Source: Lachnospiraceae bacterium (GTDB taxonomy: Bacteria > Bacillota > Clostridia > Lachnospirales > Lachnospiraceae). Taken from it: DNA of 64,000 bases. Both the position numbers and the translations under genes were made by a program. The DNA lies in the NCBI GenBank assembly GCA_014804655.1, contig JAAUZK010000004.1:192450-256449 (forward strand), given 5' to 3'. The stretch's first letter is position 1. Every line of letters starts with the position of its first letter. Below the pieces are notes generated by a model. It did no database searches, was not told the origin of the DNA, and saw only the letters and a list, made by a program, of their open reading frames with translations. Below, piece by piece: positions 1 to 9,367 of this stretch.

Positions 1-2721
1 AGATGTTTCTTCAATCTGGTTACCTGCCAGATCTTTAGCCTTCACCTTGATAGACAGGACATTGTTATCATTATAGTCCATTGTAGCATTCTGGATTCCC
101 GCTACCATCTCTACATCCAGAAGCTCATATTTCAGTACGGAATATTCAGTCTCTGCGACTGTCTCTTTCAGTTCGTTGAAAGCATCCAGAACATACTCTA
201 CATTATCATCCGTAGTTTCCTTCCTGCCGTACCGATAATAATGGTCACCCGAAACAAGCTGATCCAGAACATACTCATAACGCTGTTCTTCTTCATCGTA
301 TATCATCTTCGCGGTCTGCTTAGAAGTTTCTTCCTCCCCATCAACCGCTTTTGCAGCACTATCTGCCTTCGGCGCGATTACCTCCAGAGATACATCCGCA
401 TAACCGCCCTCACTACCTGCAAGGAATGCATCGTCATCTCTATAATAGAAATTGATTTTCTTCTCTTTCGTATCAATCTCGTAGCCTGTATTGTAAGGAT
501 AGGTGTAGGTGATACCCTTGCCTTCTTCCATCTTGATCTTAACGATATTCTGATCTACAGGCATTGGGCAATTATAGTCATTGCCATCTTTCTCCGCCCA
601 TTCATTGCCGGGCTCTGTCCTTCTAATATTATACGAAATGGAATCAACCCCCGGTGCTACAGGAACCCGAGTTATAAATGTACCGTCTTCTTCAGCAACA
701 AAATCACAAACTGTAGTTCCGAATCCATTATTCCATGTACGTAACTGCCAATTGCCATCTTTCTTGGTCTCACGCGTATATTCTACGACCAGATAACGGT
801 CGGCCCCGTCTTTAATCTCCGGAAGCGTATCTGTCAACGGTTGTCCAAACACATAATACAGTGTAACTTCCTCTTTCGCTTCCTTGTTATTGTATGTTCT
901 GTCTACTCCATCCTGCCAATCTTCCCATGTACCTTTTGCACGGGATTTCATACCAAGATTGGTGAAGCTCAGTTCAGCCGTAGCCTTCAGCCATTCCCTA
1001 CCATCCTCTAATTCTTCCTTTTCCGTAAAGGGAAACTCTTTACCGCCACCGCCACCATTTTCCCATATCCAGAGATCGATAGCCTCTGTACTCATCTCAT
1101 GCATGGCATCGTAGTAGTAGATCGTATAAGTGTACAATGTGCTTACGACATTGACTGTCACTTTTGATGTATAGGTTCCGGTTTCATCAGCAGCTACCAG
1201 ATCAAAAGATTTAACATCCGCCGGGAAATCACTCTTAACAGCCACTGTAGCTGAATCTTCTCCCGTCGCCTGCGTTAAGGTCACTTTATCCGCCCATGTT
1301 GCATCTGCATCGGCCGGAACACTATATGTTACAGCAACATCTTTAGAGCTCACTGCCGCAGCAACATTAACTATCGACTCTCCCGTATAAGCTTCATATA
1401 ATTGTAATGTTTTCGGCAAATCCACTGCATTACCACCAGGCACTGCGTCCGTTGCTGCCTGTGAATTCACTAACCCGGGAACAATCACAATATTGTTGCT
1501 ATCTTCTTCACCTTTATGAAGCTGTTTCGGATCAACAGCCCACTTACCATTTACCCCAAATCCATACTCATAGGAGCCCGGTCCCATGGAGAAAGTTTTC
1601 TCCCAATAACCGGTCTTAGTATTACAGGTCATATCCACAGACGGCCAATTTGATCCTGTCATCTCCCCTTTGATGGTCACCGTTTCCGCCGAGGGTGCGT
1701 AATAATAGAATGTTACTTCCCCCTTTTCGCTATCAATCGACGGGAGTTTAGCGTCCGCCTTCTCCCCAAGGCCCGATGCCATGACTCTTACTGTAACGGT
1801 ACTAGTCGCACTGCCGCCCACCTCTGTCGCCGTCATGGTGAAGGTATTGCTGACATCCCAGCTTGAACCGACTGTAAGCTTCTGGTTGCCGACTTCACCG
1901 CTTAAGGTAATAGCACGCTCCGTATCTACGGTCGTGGTCTCGCTTGTCAATGTGTATTGTACAGCCACATCGTCAATCTTAGCATCCAGAGCCTTTTCTT
2001 CTTCGCTGACTACGCTGATCGTGATATTTCTTATCCCATCGATGATTAAATCTCTAGTTTTATCATTGTCTCCATCTACGGCTTCATAAGTATTAGCGCC
2101 AGCAGCAAACTTATAATTGTACTTTCCGGGTGCAAGCGGTGACTCTGAAGTTCCGGTCCAGACGTTATTATCGCCTTTCGTCAACTTAGCCAGTATATCC
2201 CAATCTCCGCCAACTTTACCGCCCTTTGCCACAACATCCTTCAGATCGTCTGCTGCTACAATTGCACCATTATTGTTCCAATCCTTAAATGTAAGCTCCG
2301 ATGCTATACAAGTAAAGGTTACAGTCATATCATCATTGATCTTGTATCCTGTTGTTGCAGTCTGCTGCTCCTCGTCCGGTTCTGAATCATCCACCGGCTG
2401 CTTAGCAGGCGTATCATCCGTCACATCATTTTCATCTCCATTATCCGCAGGGTCAACTACATTTGTACCCTCTCCCACAGGATTTTGGACATCCTGACCT
2501 TCGTCGGTCTCATTTCCGGCTTGCTCTCCTGTCTGATCGTCCGCCGGGTCTTCAGTTTTCTGCTCATCTTCGTCTTCTGTCCCGTTCACATCGTCCACCG
2601 TATCTTCCACGCCGAGCTCTTCCGCATGCACGGTCATGGTCAGATTCGTCGGAACCGACGTAAAGAGCATCGCCGATGCCAATATGGCACTGAGCACTGT
2701 CTTCCAACATCTCTTTCTCAT
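1..2721 (-). CDS. Secreted pullulanase/amylopullulanase-like protein, N-terminal part (runs off window)
   Basis: The reading frame is open from ATG at 2721 to the left edge, giving 907 codons with no stop, so the C-terminus is missing. A strong AGGAGG site lies just upstream. Residues 1-35 form a signal peptide (basic MRKRCWK, hydrophobic core, cleavage near VHA-EE). Next is an acidic, low-complexity linker rich in D, E, T and P to about residue 125. Two modules resembling the E-set/X25 repeats of amylopullulanases follow: one carries PGKYNYKF and a second GSYEYGFGVNGKWAVD, with Ig-like domains between and after. These repeats normally precede a GH13 catalytic domain, which would lie outside the window. 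Likely role (inference): cell-surface or secreted starch or glycogen breakdown. The catalytic family cannot be confirmed here. Confidence 0.8.
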   Translation of the reverse strand, partial: MRKRCWKTVLSAILASAMLFTSVPTNLTMTVHAEELGVEDTVDDVNGTEDEDEQKTEDPADDQTGEQAGNETDEGQDVQNPVGEGTNVVDPADNGDENDVTDDTPAKQPVDDSEPDEEQQTATTGYKINDDMTVTFTCIASELTFKDWNNNGAIVAADDLKDVVAKGGKVGGDWDILAKLTKGDNNVWTGTSESPLAPGKYNYKFAAGANTYEAVDGDNDKTRDLIIDGIRNITISVVSEEEKALDAKIDDVAVQYTLTSETTTVDTERAITLSGEVGNQKLTVGSSWDVSNTFTMTATEVGGSATSTVTVRVMASGLGEKADAKLPSIDSEKGEVTFYYYAPSAETVTIKGEMTGSNWPSVDMTCNTKTGYWEKTFSMGPGSYEYGFGVNGKWAVDPKQLHKGEEDSNNIVIVPGLVNSQAATDAVPGGNAVDLPKTLQLYEAYTGESIVNVAAAVSSKDVAVTYSVPADADATWADKVTLTQATGEDSATVAVKSDFPADVKSFDLVAADETGTYTSKVTVNVVSTLYTYTIYYYDAMHEMSTEAIDLWIWENGGGGGKEFPFTEKEELEDGREWLKATAELSFTNLGMKSRAKGTWEDWQDGVDRTYNNKEAKEEVTLYYVFGQPLTDTLPEIKDGADRYLVVEYTRETKKDGNWQLRTWNNGFGTTVCDFVAEEDGTFITRVPVAPGVDSISYNIRRTEPGNEWAEKDGNDYNCPMPVDQNIVKIKMEEGKGITYTYPYNTGYEIDTKEKKINFYYRDDDAFLAGSEGGYADVSLEVIAPKADSAAKAVDGEEETSKQTAKMIYDEEEQRYEYVLDQLVSGDHYYRYGRKETTDDNVEYVLDAFNELKETVAETEYSVLKYELLDVEMVAGIQNATMDYNDNNVLSIKVKAKDLAGNQIEETS

Positions 2722-3084
2722 TTTTTTCCTCCTATTCTTTTTTGGTTACTTTCTGCGGAACGCATTGTACCAATCTTCCAACGCTTTCCGCTCTACGAAA
2801 ACCCCAATATCGTTTTGCCTACCCACATATGTAATTAGAATTTTCGTATTTTTTCGTAATTTTATTATATCTCAAAAAAAATCAATCCTCTATTGACGTT
2901 GTGCAACACGTTTGTACTTTTTTTTTATCTATTTTTACTAAAAAAGGGAATGAGGGTGTCGGAAATACACAGCGAACGCAAAACATTTCAAGGAAGCGAT
3001 CAAGCTTTACATCTAATGCCTGTTTTGTTATACTTACATTGTAGCAATCAATACAAGTTATATTTATAGAAAGTAGGTGATTGT
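2722..3084. other. Divergent intergenic region, 363 bases
   Basis: This stretch separates the minus-strand pullulanase-like gene from the plus-strand small gene, so it should carry promoters for both directions. Visible are the AGGAGG site of the leftward gene near 2730, the TATAAT listed separately, and AT-rich sequence with two similar TTTTCGTA runs. For the rightward gene, TATATT near 3060 could be a -10, but no convincing -35 was found. A 78-codon minus-strand frame at 2882-3118 overlaps the small gene and looks non-coding. No RNA gene or riboswitch was recognised. Confidence 0.5.
2864..2869 (-). promoter_or_regulatory. Candidate -10 box for the pullulanase-like gene
   Basis: On the minus strand the sequence reads TATAAT about 140 bases upstream of the ATG at 2721, in an AT-rich tract. 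At 17 bases further upstream the hexamer is TAGAGG, a poor -35 match, so the assignment rests on the -10 alone. Confidence 0.3.
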
Positions 3085-3276
3085 ATGCCGTCTGGTATTG
3101 AAGTAACAAAAGCTGCACTTGACGATTTTAAAAAAATTCAAACCTATATGCTATTAGCTAAAAAAGAAAATGCTGTCGAGACATATGCAGAACTAAAGAA
3201 AGAGTATTTGACAATAAAGGCATTGCTGAATGTCTCCGGCGTGAATTTGACAGATATTGACCTTATCAAAGAATAA
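3085..3276 (+). CDS. Small hypothetical protein (63 aa)
   Basis: This short plus-strand frame starts with ATG 8 bases after a modest AGGTG site (GTAGGTGATTGT-ATG). The product is charged and mostly helix-forming (KKIQTYMLL..., ETYAELKKEYLTIKALL), with no signal peptide or membrane segment. I do not recognise the family. It is the only rightward gene in the window and ends 25 bases before a strong hairpin terminator shared with the convergent polysaccharide locus. Support comes from the codon-like composition, the binding site and the terminator placement; the short length leaves doubt. Confidence 0.55.
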   Translation: MPSGIEVTKAALDDFKKIQTYMLLAKKENAVETYAELKKEYLTIKALLNVSGVNLTDIDLIKE

Positions 3277-3301
3277 AGATAAATAAACCGTAGCATAAAA
3301 T

Positions 3302-3344
3302 AAAGTGTAAAGTCTACTAAATTTATTAGGACTTTACACTTTTT
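3302..3344. terminator. Bidirectional rho-independent terminator
   Basis: Thirteen bases at 3302-3314 (AAAGTGTAAAGTC) are perfectly complementary to 3330-3342. The 15-base loop can itself pair partly (CTAA with TTAG). The stem is followed by T-rich sequence on the plus strand and, because the stem starts AAAG, by a T run on the minus strand. It lies between the ends of two convergent genes (3276 and 3386) and so can stop both the small rightward gene and the very long leftward locus. Confidence 0.85.
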
Positions 3345-3385
3345 AAGTTTATCTGCCTATTTCATTTCTACGACATTACATATAA

Positions 3386-4618
3386 TCACTCTATCGCTAC
3401 TGACTCTGCCTCCACATCCGTCAACAAATAATACCCCATCATCATAAGCAGGAAGTTCCTGCCGATATAGACCGAGATCAGATGAGCCTCCACCACATTA
3501 TAGACTGCCAGAATGGCAAACAGTAGAAGTCCGCAGGCGTCTTTTTTCTTCCAAAACTTCCACAGAAGTGCAAGCTGGGCGATGACATAGATCACTCCCG
3601 GAACAACACCATAGCGATAGAATAGCTTCACCCACCCCATATCGAAGTAATATTTCATATTGTTCGGTTCGGAAAAAGCTGACCAGGTATGGATCATGCC
3701 GTCATTCTTCTCCGAGTCCGTAAGGGACACGATCCTGCCGCTGATATGCCGATCGATCCGTCCCAATGTCACGATATGCTTATTATCCAGCGGGTTCAGA
3801 TAGTAGAATTCGTTCCACTGGGCATCACGCACCCTCTGCGCACACACTGCTGCGTCTACGGAAAAACCGATGCATAACGCAAGCACAAGCAGACCGCACA
3901 CATAGATCAGGGCTCTTTCACGCAGTATTTTACAATAACTGAGTATGCACGCTCCCGCCAGAAATCCGGTCGCGATCAGCATGCCCGTTTTGGATTCCGT
4001 CAGCATATAGACTTCCACATTGAGCAGCATGATAAACAGATACATATACCATTTCATCCGGTCAAAATAGACATACACTCCCATCGCCACCAACATCAGG
4101 AACATGCACGACAGAGCGTTGGGGTGTCCCATACCCAGCGTATAACGGGTCTCCTCCGCTGCTTCCTGACCGATATAACGTGTCGTCTCCGCAGATTCAT
4201 GCCCGAATGCCTGTGTCAGACTAATCTCTCCGTATATGCCGGTCACGGACAGCGCAATGATGACCAGACAGCCAAGCAGCGTCACCTGAAATGCATATTT
4301 CAACATCTGGCTGAGCGGAATATCTTTACATGCCGCCACGAAGGTGACGATACGGATCAGATCGTTTGCCCCCGTAATCCGATAGGACACGAACGCTACC
4401 GCTTCCAGCAGGATAATAGCGCACCACTGTTTCTTATCATAATCCGTCAACAGCAGCTTACAGGCAAAAATCAGAAAAGTGATCTGAAACAGCCGTCCTT
4501 CAATAGGATTAATATAATTGCTTTTATCAATGATCACAATAAGGAGCTCAATGGTCAGCCCGATGTAGAAGAGAAGCCACGGGAATTTACCTGACTTTAT
4601 TCTACGATATAATTCCAT
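3386..4618 (-). CDS. Polytopic membrane protein, O-antigen polymerase-like (Wzy-type)
   Basis: This 410-aa protein has about ten hydrophobic segments spread along its length and one longer, more polar loop around residues 255-320, a layout typical of O-antigen/capsule polymerases and ligases. No signature residues can be assigned because Wzy proteins are very divergent. The ATG at 4618 follows a GGGGAG site. It is the last gene of the leftward locus, followed by the terminator at 3302-3344. Likely role (inference): linking flipped repeat units on the outer face of the membrane. It could instead be another membrane protein of the EpsG/Wzy type; a second, larger ligase-like protein lies at 47366-49933. 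Confidence 0.65.
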   Translation of the reverse strand: MELYRRIKSGKFPWLLFYIGLTIELLIVIIDKSNYINPIEGRLFQITFLIFACKLLLTDYDKKQWCAIILLEAVAFVSYRITGANDLIRIVTFVAACKDIPLSQMLKYAFQVTLLGCLVIIALSVTGIYGEISLTQAFGHESAETTRYIGQEAAEETRYTLGMGHPNALSCMFLMLVAMGVYVYFDRMKWYMYLFIMLLNVEVYMLTESKTGMLIATGFLAGACILSYCKILRERALIYVCGLLVLALCIGFSVDAAVCAQRVRDAQWNEFYYLNPLDNKHIVTLGRIDRHISGRIVSLTDSEKNDGMIHTWSAFSEPNNMKYYFDMGWVKLFYRYGVVPGVIYVIAQLALLWKFWKKKDACGLLLFAILAVYNVVEAHLISVYIGRNFLLMMMGYYLLTDVEAESVAIE

Positions 4619-4739
4619 TCACAGTCTCCCCTTTCTTCTATCTGTATACTGCCTGTGTGCCGTCCGTTGTCTTATAATCTGCACATACCATTTTCCTGTC
4701 CATACTGAACATACTCTCTTCGCTGCCCCGGCTTCTATA

Positions 4740-5681
4740 TCATCGATGCAGTATTCGTGCTACAGCGCCATGTGCCCTGCGCAGCCATTTCTTGACGGTC
4801 AGCTTCGCTTTTTTCAATGCAACCACCGCTCCGCTCACCTCAGGAGCAATGAGAAAATCATACTCCTCCTGATGCCTTCGCAGATAATCCGGATAGCTCT
4901 CATCTATGGGTACACGGATAAACTTCGCATTTCTGCCGAAGATATCCTCGCCGCACAACAATCTGTCCACCGCGTCATTCAGATAACTTGATTTATTGTA
5001 CTCCTGATGAGCCGCTGCCTGCACTTTTACTCCGATGCGCTTCGCCACATCACGCTCGCCGTCACCGCCCATGTAGCCGAAATGCCAGCCACCGTCAGCC
5101 ACACGTACACTGCGCGGATCTTCCGGCGATACTTCGCGCAGATAAACGATCCCCTCCGGAGGCAGCGCGGCGAAGCTGCAGATCTTGCTCCCCAGCCATT
5201 TCTTCTGTTCCACGCCGGGGAATTCTCCTGTAATGGACAGCAGATTACCCGATATTTCCTCAATATTCAGGAAACAGTAGAACATCCTCTGCGCCAGATG
5301 ATAGATCTTTCCCGGATCAAAATTCTGCAGAATTTCCTTTAAAACCCGCGGATTCGGTATCTCGTCCACGTCGCTGAATATCACGATATCATCAGGCCTA
5401 CAGTCCGTCATTCCGCGAATCAGCCCGTTTTTCTGGAACTTATCCCGCTCATGGGTCGTCACGCCTTCCATGGGAGAATCATCCACCGCCACGTAAATGA
5501 TCTTATCTTCAAACTCTGCAAACATATCCCTGTGCCTAGCGAATATCATTTCCTTCGGCTCTCCGGAAAAAGTCACCGTGGCTTCCTCCAGCACGAACTT
5601 ATCCACATAAGGAGCCATGATCTGCATTCTGAGTTTTAGAATATCCAGTTCGTTAAAAAAAGGTATACAATCATATATCAT
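4740..5681 (-). CDS. Glycosyltransferase family 17 protein
   Basis: The 313-aa product begins MIYDCIPFFNELDILKLR, the characteristic opening of GT17 proteins (relatives of eukaryotic beta-1,4-N-acetylglucosaminyltransferase III). Family-like features follow: an HRD-rich region, DDIVIFSDVDEIPNP near residue 100 as the metal/nucleotide-sugar binding segment, and WHFGYMGG near 200. It is cytosolic, with no membrane segment except possibly the basic C-terminal tail (KKWLRRAHGAVARILHR), which may touch the membrane. The ATG at 5681 has an AGGA site. It sits between a polymerase-like gene and a DUF5672 gene. The sugar transferred is unknown. Confidence 0.85.
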   Translation of the reverse strand: MIYDCIPFFNELDILKLRMQIMAPYVDKFVLEEATVTFSGEPKEMIFARHRDMFAEFEDKIIYVAVDDSPMEGVTTHERDKFQKNGLIRGMTDCRPDDIVIFSDVDEIPNPRVLKEILQNFDPGKIYHLAQRMFYCFLNIEEISGNLLSITGEFPGVEQKKWLGSKICSFAALPPEGIVYLREVSPEDPRSVRVADGGWHFGYMGGDGERDVAKRIGVKVQAAAHQEYNKSSYLNDAVDRLLCGEDIFGRNAKFIRVPIDESYPDYLRRHQEEYDFLIAPEVSGAVVALKKAKLTVKKWLRRAHGAVARILHR

Positions 5682-5763
5682 GTGTTATTTTATCCTGTTC
5701 TATCTAAGTTCCATCCACCACGCGCCAAATATTATGTCTACATTATATATTTCTGATGTTATT

Positions 5764-6531
5764 TCACATACTCTGTTTTGAAGCATGCCATCTGCGCCAG
5801 AACAGAAAGGGTCTGAGAATATCCTTAGTCTTTCTCCAAACTACTTTCCACGGGCTTATGAATCTCGGATACTGTTCGTTCCTGCCGCGCCACTTATGGA
5901 AGATAAAGGGCTTCTCCACATCCATGATTTCCGAAATCATATGCTCATGTCCGAAATATTTGGCCACTTCGATGGGCGCAAACCGCATACCTGCGTCCTC
6001 GATCACGTTCTTGTATTTACAGCACAGGAAGACATCCTCATTATAATCTCCCTCTATATTCTTTTCCCACTTCAAATTTGCCTGCTTCGGGAAATCCAGC
6101 AGCCGCTTGCTTCGGATGGAAACACTGTTGCCTACACGACAGATCTGCCCCTTCGCGTCACGATAGGAATAGTCATTTTCCGGAAGCGGCCACGGGGAAC
6201 CGATATAGTCATAATCCAGGAACTCCTTCCGCCAGCTTTCCGGGTGTACCACGAACCCGTCGGCATGAACTAACAGCATATAATCTGTATGAATGTGTTC
6301 TCCCAGTTCATACACCATCTTGTAGTTAAATTTATCGATATTATCCAGCTTGGATGTATGGGAATATCGTATGGAACGCGGCAGCGTAAGCGGCTTCCTG
6401 TGGGTAATCAGCACAACATCGCCAAACTCGATCTGTCTCATGCTGTATTTCAACGCCTTGATTGTTTCATAGATATCCACACTGGTCATTGCCGCCAGCG
6501 TGACATTCGGCAGTTTCAATTTATCGGTCAT
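5764..6531 (-). CDS. DUF5672 family putative glycosyltransferase
   Basis: This 255-aa soluble protein matches the DUF5672 pattern by eye: an N-terminal Rossmann-like half, YMLLVHADGFVVHPESW near residue 105 (HADG in the place of a DxD-type motif), DYIGSPWP near 130, VGNSVSIRSKRL near 155 and NEDVFLCCKY near 185. These features resemble GT-A fold enzymes. Its ATG lies one base after the stop of the upstream DUF6056 gene, so the two are very likely co-translated. Substrate unknown. The assignment rests on motif recall, not an alignment. Confidence 0.75.
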   Translation of the reverse strand: MTDKLKLPNVTLAAMTSVDIYETIKALKYSMRQIEFGDVVLITHRKPLTLPRSIRYSHTSKLDNIDKFNYKMVYELGEHIHTDYMLLVHADGFVVHPESWRKEFLDYDYIGSPWPLPENDYSYRDAKGQICRVGNSVSIRSKRLLDFPKQANLKWEKNIEGDYNEDVFLCCKYKNVIEDAGMRFAPIEVAKYFGHEHMISEIMDVEKPFIFHKWRGRNEQYPRFISPWKVVWRKTKDILRPFLFWRRWHASKQSM

Positions 6532-6532
6532 A

Positions 6533-8212
6533 CTAATTCACCACCTTCACGCTATCCTTATGATAATACCGTGTCACCGCCAGATTCAGCCAATTTTCCG
6601 CATCCTCTGACATATCCTGAAAGTCAAACAGCGCCGGTTTGGCGGAATAGGGGCTCACCTCCACATCCATAATCGTATCGTCCGTATAGATCCGATGCCG
6701 TTCCATCGCTTCCTCGTAGAAAGTCTGCGCCTCCCCGTTGACCAGTGACCGCACCGCCGATACACTCGTATAAGTATTCTTATCCGCCGTGCAGACCCAC
6801 ATCACAAGTATCATAAGGAGAGCCACTGCCGTCATTCTGTTTCCTGCTTTTTCCAAGAAAGCACCGAACAGTTCCCCTGCCGTCATCTGATCCGCTTTAT
6901 TCTTAACACTCTCTGAATCCTTCTCCCGCATTGCTACCCGTGCCACCTGTTCCTCTCTGTGCGCAAAATACCCGAGCCAGTAAGCGCTCACCATGATCAG
7001 GCACAGATAATATACCATCTGAATAATATTATCCACTCTGGACATTCCCACCATACCGACCGCATAAAGCGTCGGCGTAAACATGGCGGATAGCACGCAG
7101 AAAGCCCCTGCTGTCACCCATACGGGATGATCAAAAGATCTCTCTGATTTCTTCACGAGCTTCCACATTACAGGCAAAAGCAATAACAAAACGAGAACCA
7201 CAAACACTGATGTCCAGCGAATGATGAATACCACGCAATAATAAAACGAAAGCAGAATCGACATCACCGCCGGATATCCCACATCCATATCCATGCTGCC
7301 CCGTCTGGCATTGCCCGGCGCCATCGTGTTGATCATAAATCCGATACTGCCGGTAACAAAAGGAATCGCGGCCGCAGCAATTTTCTTACGATTCGTCACC
7401 GCCGCTATGATAACCAGCAGCGCCATGACGATCTCCGCCTGCAGCCCCGTTACCAGATTGCCGCCGCCCACAATCACCGCCAACACTGACGCGATTCCGC
7501 ACCAGAGCGCTTCCCTCGTTCTGTCCTGCGCCCACAAGCCTGCTGAGAGTGCCGTCAGAGTGAAGAACCATAAAGACTCCATCAAAATATAGTGGGTAGA
7601 GCCGTTATACCAGTAGATTCCCTCGAAAGGTGCCTCTATCACCTGATAGAATGCAAAGAGCAGCATAAACATGATAAAACTGCCGCCCGTTCTGTCAATT
7701 CCCAACCATCTGTACAGAATATGCCTTCCAAGTACGCAGGTTGATACCGCAAACATCCCGATCATCAGAATCGGAACCACGTAAGCGAGCTCATAATGAA
7801 AGTTCATAGGGCAAAGCGCCATCAGGAAACAGGATACATAAGTGCCCTGCCATTCCCGATAGAATTCCATGTTCTGCTTCCAAGCCGTCTGAATGGACTG
7901 CCCCAGAGAGCCTGTGGCTACCCAGGTATCGTGCACCTGCTTTCCGTAATCATAGTCATCGATGCACATCACGTTATATCTGCCCAACAGCAGAAGCGGA
8001 ATGAGAGACAGAACCAGCAGGATTCCCGCATATATTGTCATCCGCTTCATGGGAATCCGGTCAATGCGCGCCGAGATCCTGCCGCATATGCTCTGCAGGG
8101 ATCCCGTAAACCTGATATATATATTGTTTTCCTTCTTCTTTTCTGTGTCGCCCATCCGATCCTGTATCCTTTTTCCTTTACTTTTCGGGGTTTTTCTATC
8201 TATATCAGACAT
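6533..8212 (-). CDS. DUF6056 family membrane protein, GT-C-like
   Basis: This 559-aa protein has a hydrophilic 50-residue N-terminus, then about eleven hydrophobic segments. Just after the first segment comes MCIDDYDYGKQVHDTW, the acidic loop typical of DUF6056 and of GT-C fold lipid-phosphate-sugar transferases, where paired acids in the first outer loop are catalytic. The second loop holds EAPFEGIYWYNGSTHYI. It probably adds a sugar from a polyprenyl-phosphate donor outside the membrane (inference). Its start codon overlaps the preceding stop as TAATG at 8210-8214, indicating coupled translation with the GT11-like gene. Confidence 0.75.
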   Translation of the reverse strand: MSDIDRKTPKSKGKRIQDRMGDTEKKKENNIYIRFTGSLQSICGRISARIDRIPMKRMTIYAGILLVLSLIPLLLLGRYNVMCIDDYDYGKQVHDTWVATGSLGQSIQTAWKQNMEFYREWQGTYVSCFLMALCPMNFHYELAYVVPILMIGMFAVSTCVLGRHILYRWLGIDRTGGSFIMFMLLFAFYQVIEAPFEGIYWYNGSTHYILMESLWFFTLTALSAGLWAQDRTREALWCGIASVLAVIVGGGNLVTGLQAEIVMALLVIIAAVTNRKKIAAAAIPFVTGSIGFMINTMAPGNARRGSMDMDVGYPAVMSILLSFYYCVVFIIRWTSVFVVLVLLLLLPVMWKLVKKSERSFDHPVWVTAGAFCVLSAMFTPTLYAVGMVGMSRVDNIIQMVYYLCLIMVSAYWLGYFAHREEQVARVAMREKDSESVKNKADQMTAGELFGAFLEKAGNRMTAVALLMILVMWVCTADKNTYTSVSAVRSLVNGEAQTFYEEAMERHRIYTDDTIMDVEVSPYSAKPALFDFQDMSEDAENWLNLAVTRYYHKDSVKVVN

Positions 8213-9240
8213 TACTGCCGAAGTTTTCTTAATCTTCTCGCCACGCCTCTTGCGATCTTACACAGATACGCTTTCTTATATATATATTGTGCATGCAGTT
8301 TCGCAAACGCCAGCCGCACTCCTGTCAGTTTCACATTAACCGCCGCATATTTCTTCGATGTCCGCTTATACTCCTCCAGCTCTCTCTTACACTCCTCGGC
8401 CGTATACACCCTGCCCTTGCGGTCCATATAATGCCAGCCCGCATAAATATTCTGCTCCGACGCCCAGTAACCGTCGGATACATTATGTCGCGCCCAATAT
8501 TTCGGCGCTAGGATATACTGCACCGTATCACTGGTAAACGCAGGAAAATACGCAAAAGAAGAATTCGCCAGCAACAGATATTTTGCATTCTTCAACACAC
8601 TGTAATCTTTCGCCAGATCAAAATTATAAGCGGGTATACCCGGTAGAAACTTTCCCGCCTCCTTCACATCATTGGTGATGATCATAAACTCCATGTCAGG
8701 ATTGATCCTTCGCATCTGCTTCATTCCCATAATCCAGTATTTCTTCCGCAGATACAATTCCGGCGAGCCCATATAATCACTGCATCGCAGATGCAGAATG
8801 CAGAGATTGTCCCGGCTGTATTCTTTGCAGTCATACTCCGGCTTGACCGCAAGCCACTTCTTGATCTCCTCTCTATGGGAAATAAAATATTCCTCCGCCT
8901 GAAGATTGCCGTAGATCAGCGTACCGTCTTCAATATCAGACAGCTTCGCATCGGCATCTGTCACATACACGCCATGTGTCAGATCATGCCTGGAGTTTCC
9001 CGCATATAACCTGGTTTCTTTCTCGTAGAAAACCTTCTTATAATCTTCCCTTGCAGATGGCACTCCCATATCCAGATCCATGAAATAAAGTCCGCAGTCG
9101 CTGTGCATATTGTTGGCAAAATGCTCCGGATCAAGCACACTGAACTGATACCCCTTATCCAGAGCGGTGCATCTGGTCGTAACATAGAAAAACAACTGGT
9201 TTCCAAGTCCGAAACCTTCCTGTACCTCAATCCCAAGCAT
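8212..9240 (-). CDS. GT11-like (fucosyltransferase-family) glycosyltransferase
   Basis: The 342-aa product starts MLGIEVQEGFGLGNQLFFY, matching the GGLGNQMFQY opening of family 11 transferases. It also has LHLRCSDYMG (the HxRxxDY-type donor-binding motif, with C replacing R/G) and LLLANSSFAYFPAF (the SNSSFSWW-type motif). I chose ATG 9240 because AGGAGG sits five bases upstream; a frame extension to 9279 would read through a repeat hairpin. The C-terminus is basic. It is diverged from classical alpha-1,2-fucosyltransferases, and no GDP-fucose synthesis genes are in the window, so the sugar may differ. Confidence 0.75.
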   Translation of the reverse strand: MLGIEVQEGFGLGNQLFFYVTTRCTALDKGYQFSVLDPEHFANNMHSDCGLYFMDLDMGVPSAREDYKKVFYEKETRLYAGNSRHDLTHGVYVTDADAKLSDIEDGTLIYGNLQAEEYFISHREEIKKWLAVKPEYDCKEYSRDNLCILHLRCSDYMGSPELYLRKKYWIMGMKQMRRINPDMEFMIITNDVKEAGKFLPGIPAYNFDLAKDYSVLKNAKYLLLANSSFAYFPAFTSDTVQYILAPKYWARHNVSDGYWASEQNIYAGWHYMDRKGRVYTAEECKRELEEYKRTSKKYAAVNVKLTGVRLAFAKLHAQYIYKKAYLCKIARGVARRLRKLRQ

Positions 9241-9254
9241 ACTAACCTCCTGTG

Positions 9255-9367
9255 CGGAGAATGCCCGTATTTTGGGCATTCTCCTGCGTGAGACTTAGAA
9301 CTTCTTAGCGAAACAGCCCTTGCTGTAATCATGACTTGCTGCGCAAGTCCAGAAGTTCTTCTCACGC
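9255..9367 (-). repeat. Composite hairpin repeat, copy 1 (113 bp)
   Basis: An 11-bp perfect stem (9256-9266 with 9274-9284) is followed by a larger inverted structure: 9286-9293 pairs with 9360-9367 and 9297-9305 pairs with 9351-9359. It lies between the ABC transporter stop codon, which it overlaps (TGA at 9362-9364), and the AGGAGG of the next gene. A close copy lies at 20463-20557. Compared with that copy, this one carries an extra small palindrome, GACTTGCTGCGCAAGTC. There is no T run, so it does not look like a classical terminator. Confidence 0.85.

Noticed and set aside
241-2896. Several plus-strand frames (up to 167 codons)
   Set aside because: They lie antisense to, or just upstream of, the start of the secreted pullulanase-like gene, whose minus-strand frame is open throughout with a signal peptide and binding site.
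2882-3118. 78-codon minus-strand frame opposite the small gene
   Set aside because: It is Cys-rich without pattern, lacks a binding site and overlaps both the promoter region and the better plus-strand frame.
9255-9367. Rho-independent terminator after the ABC gene
   Set aside because: Stems are strong but no T run follows in the direction of transcription, and the next gene follows closely.
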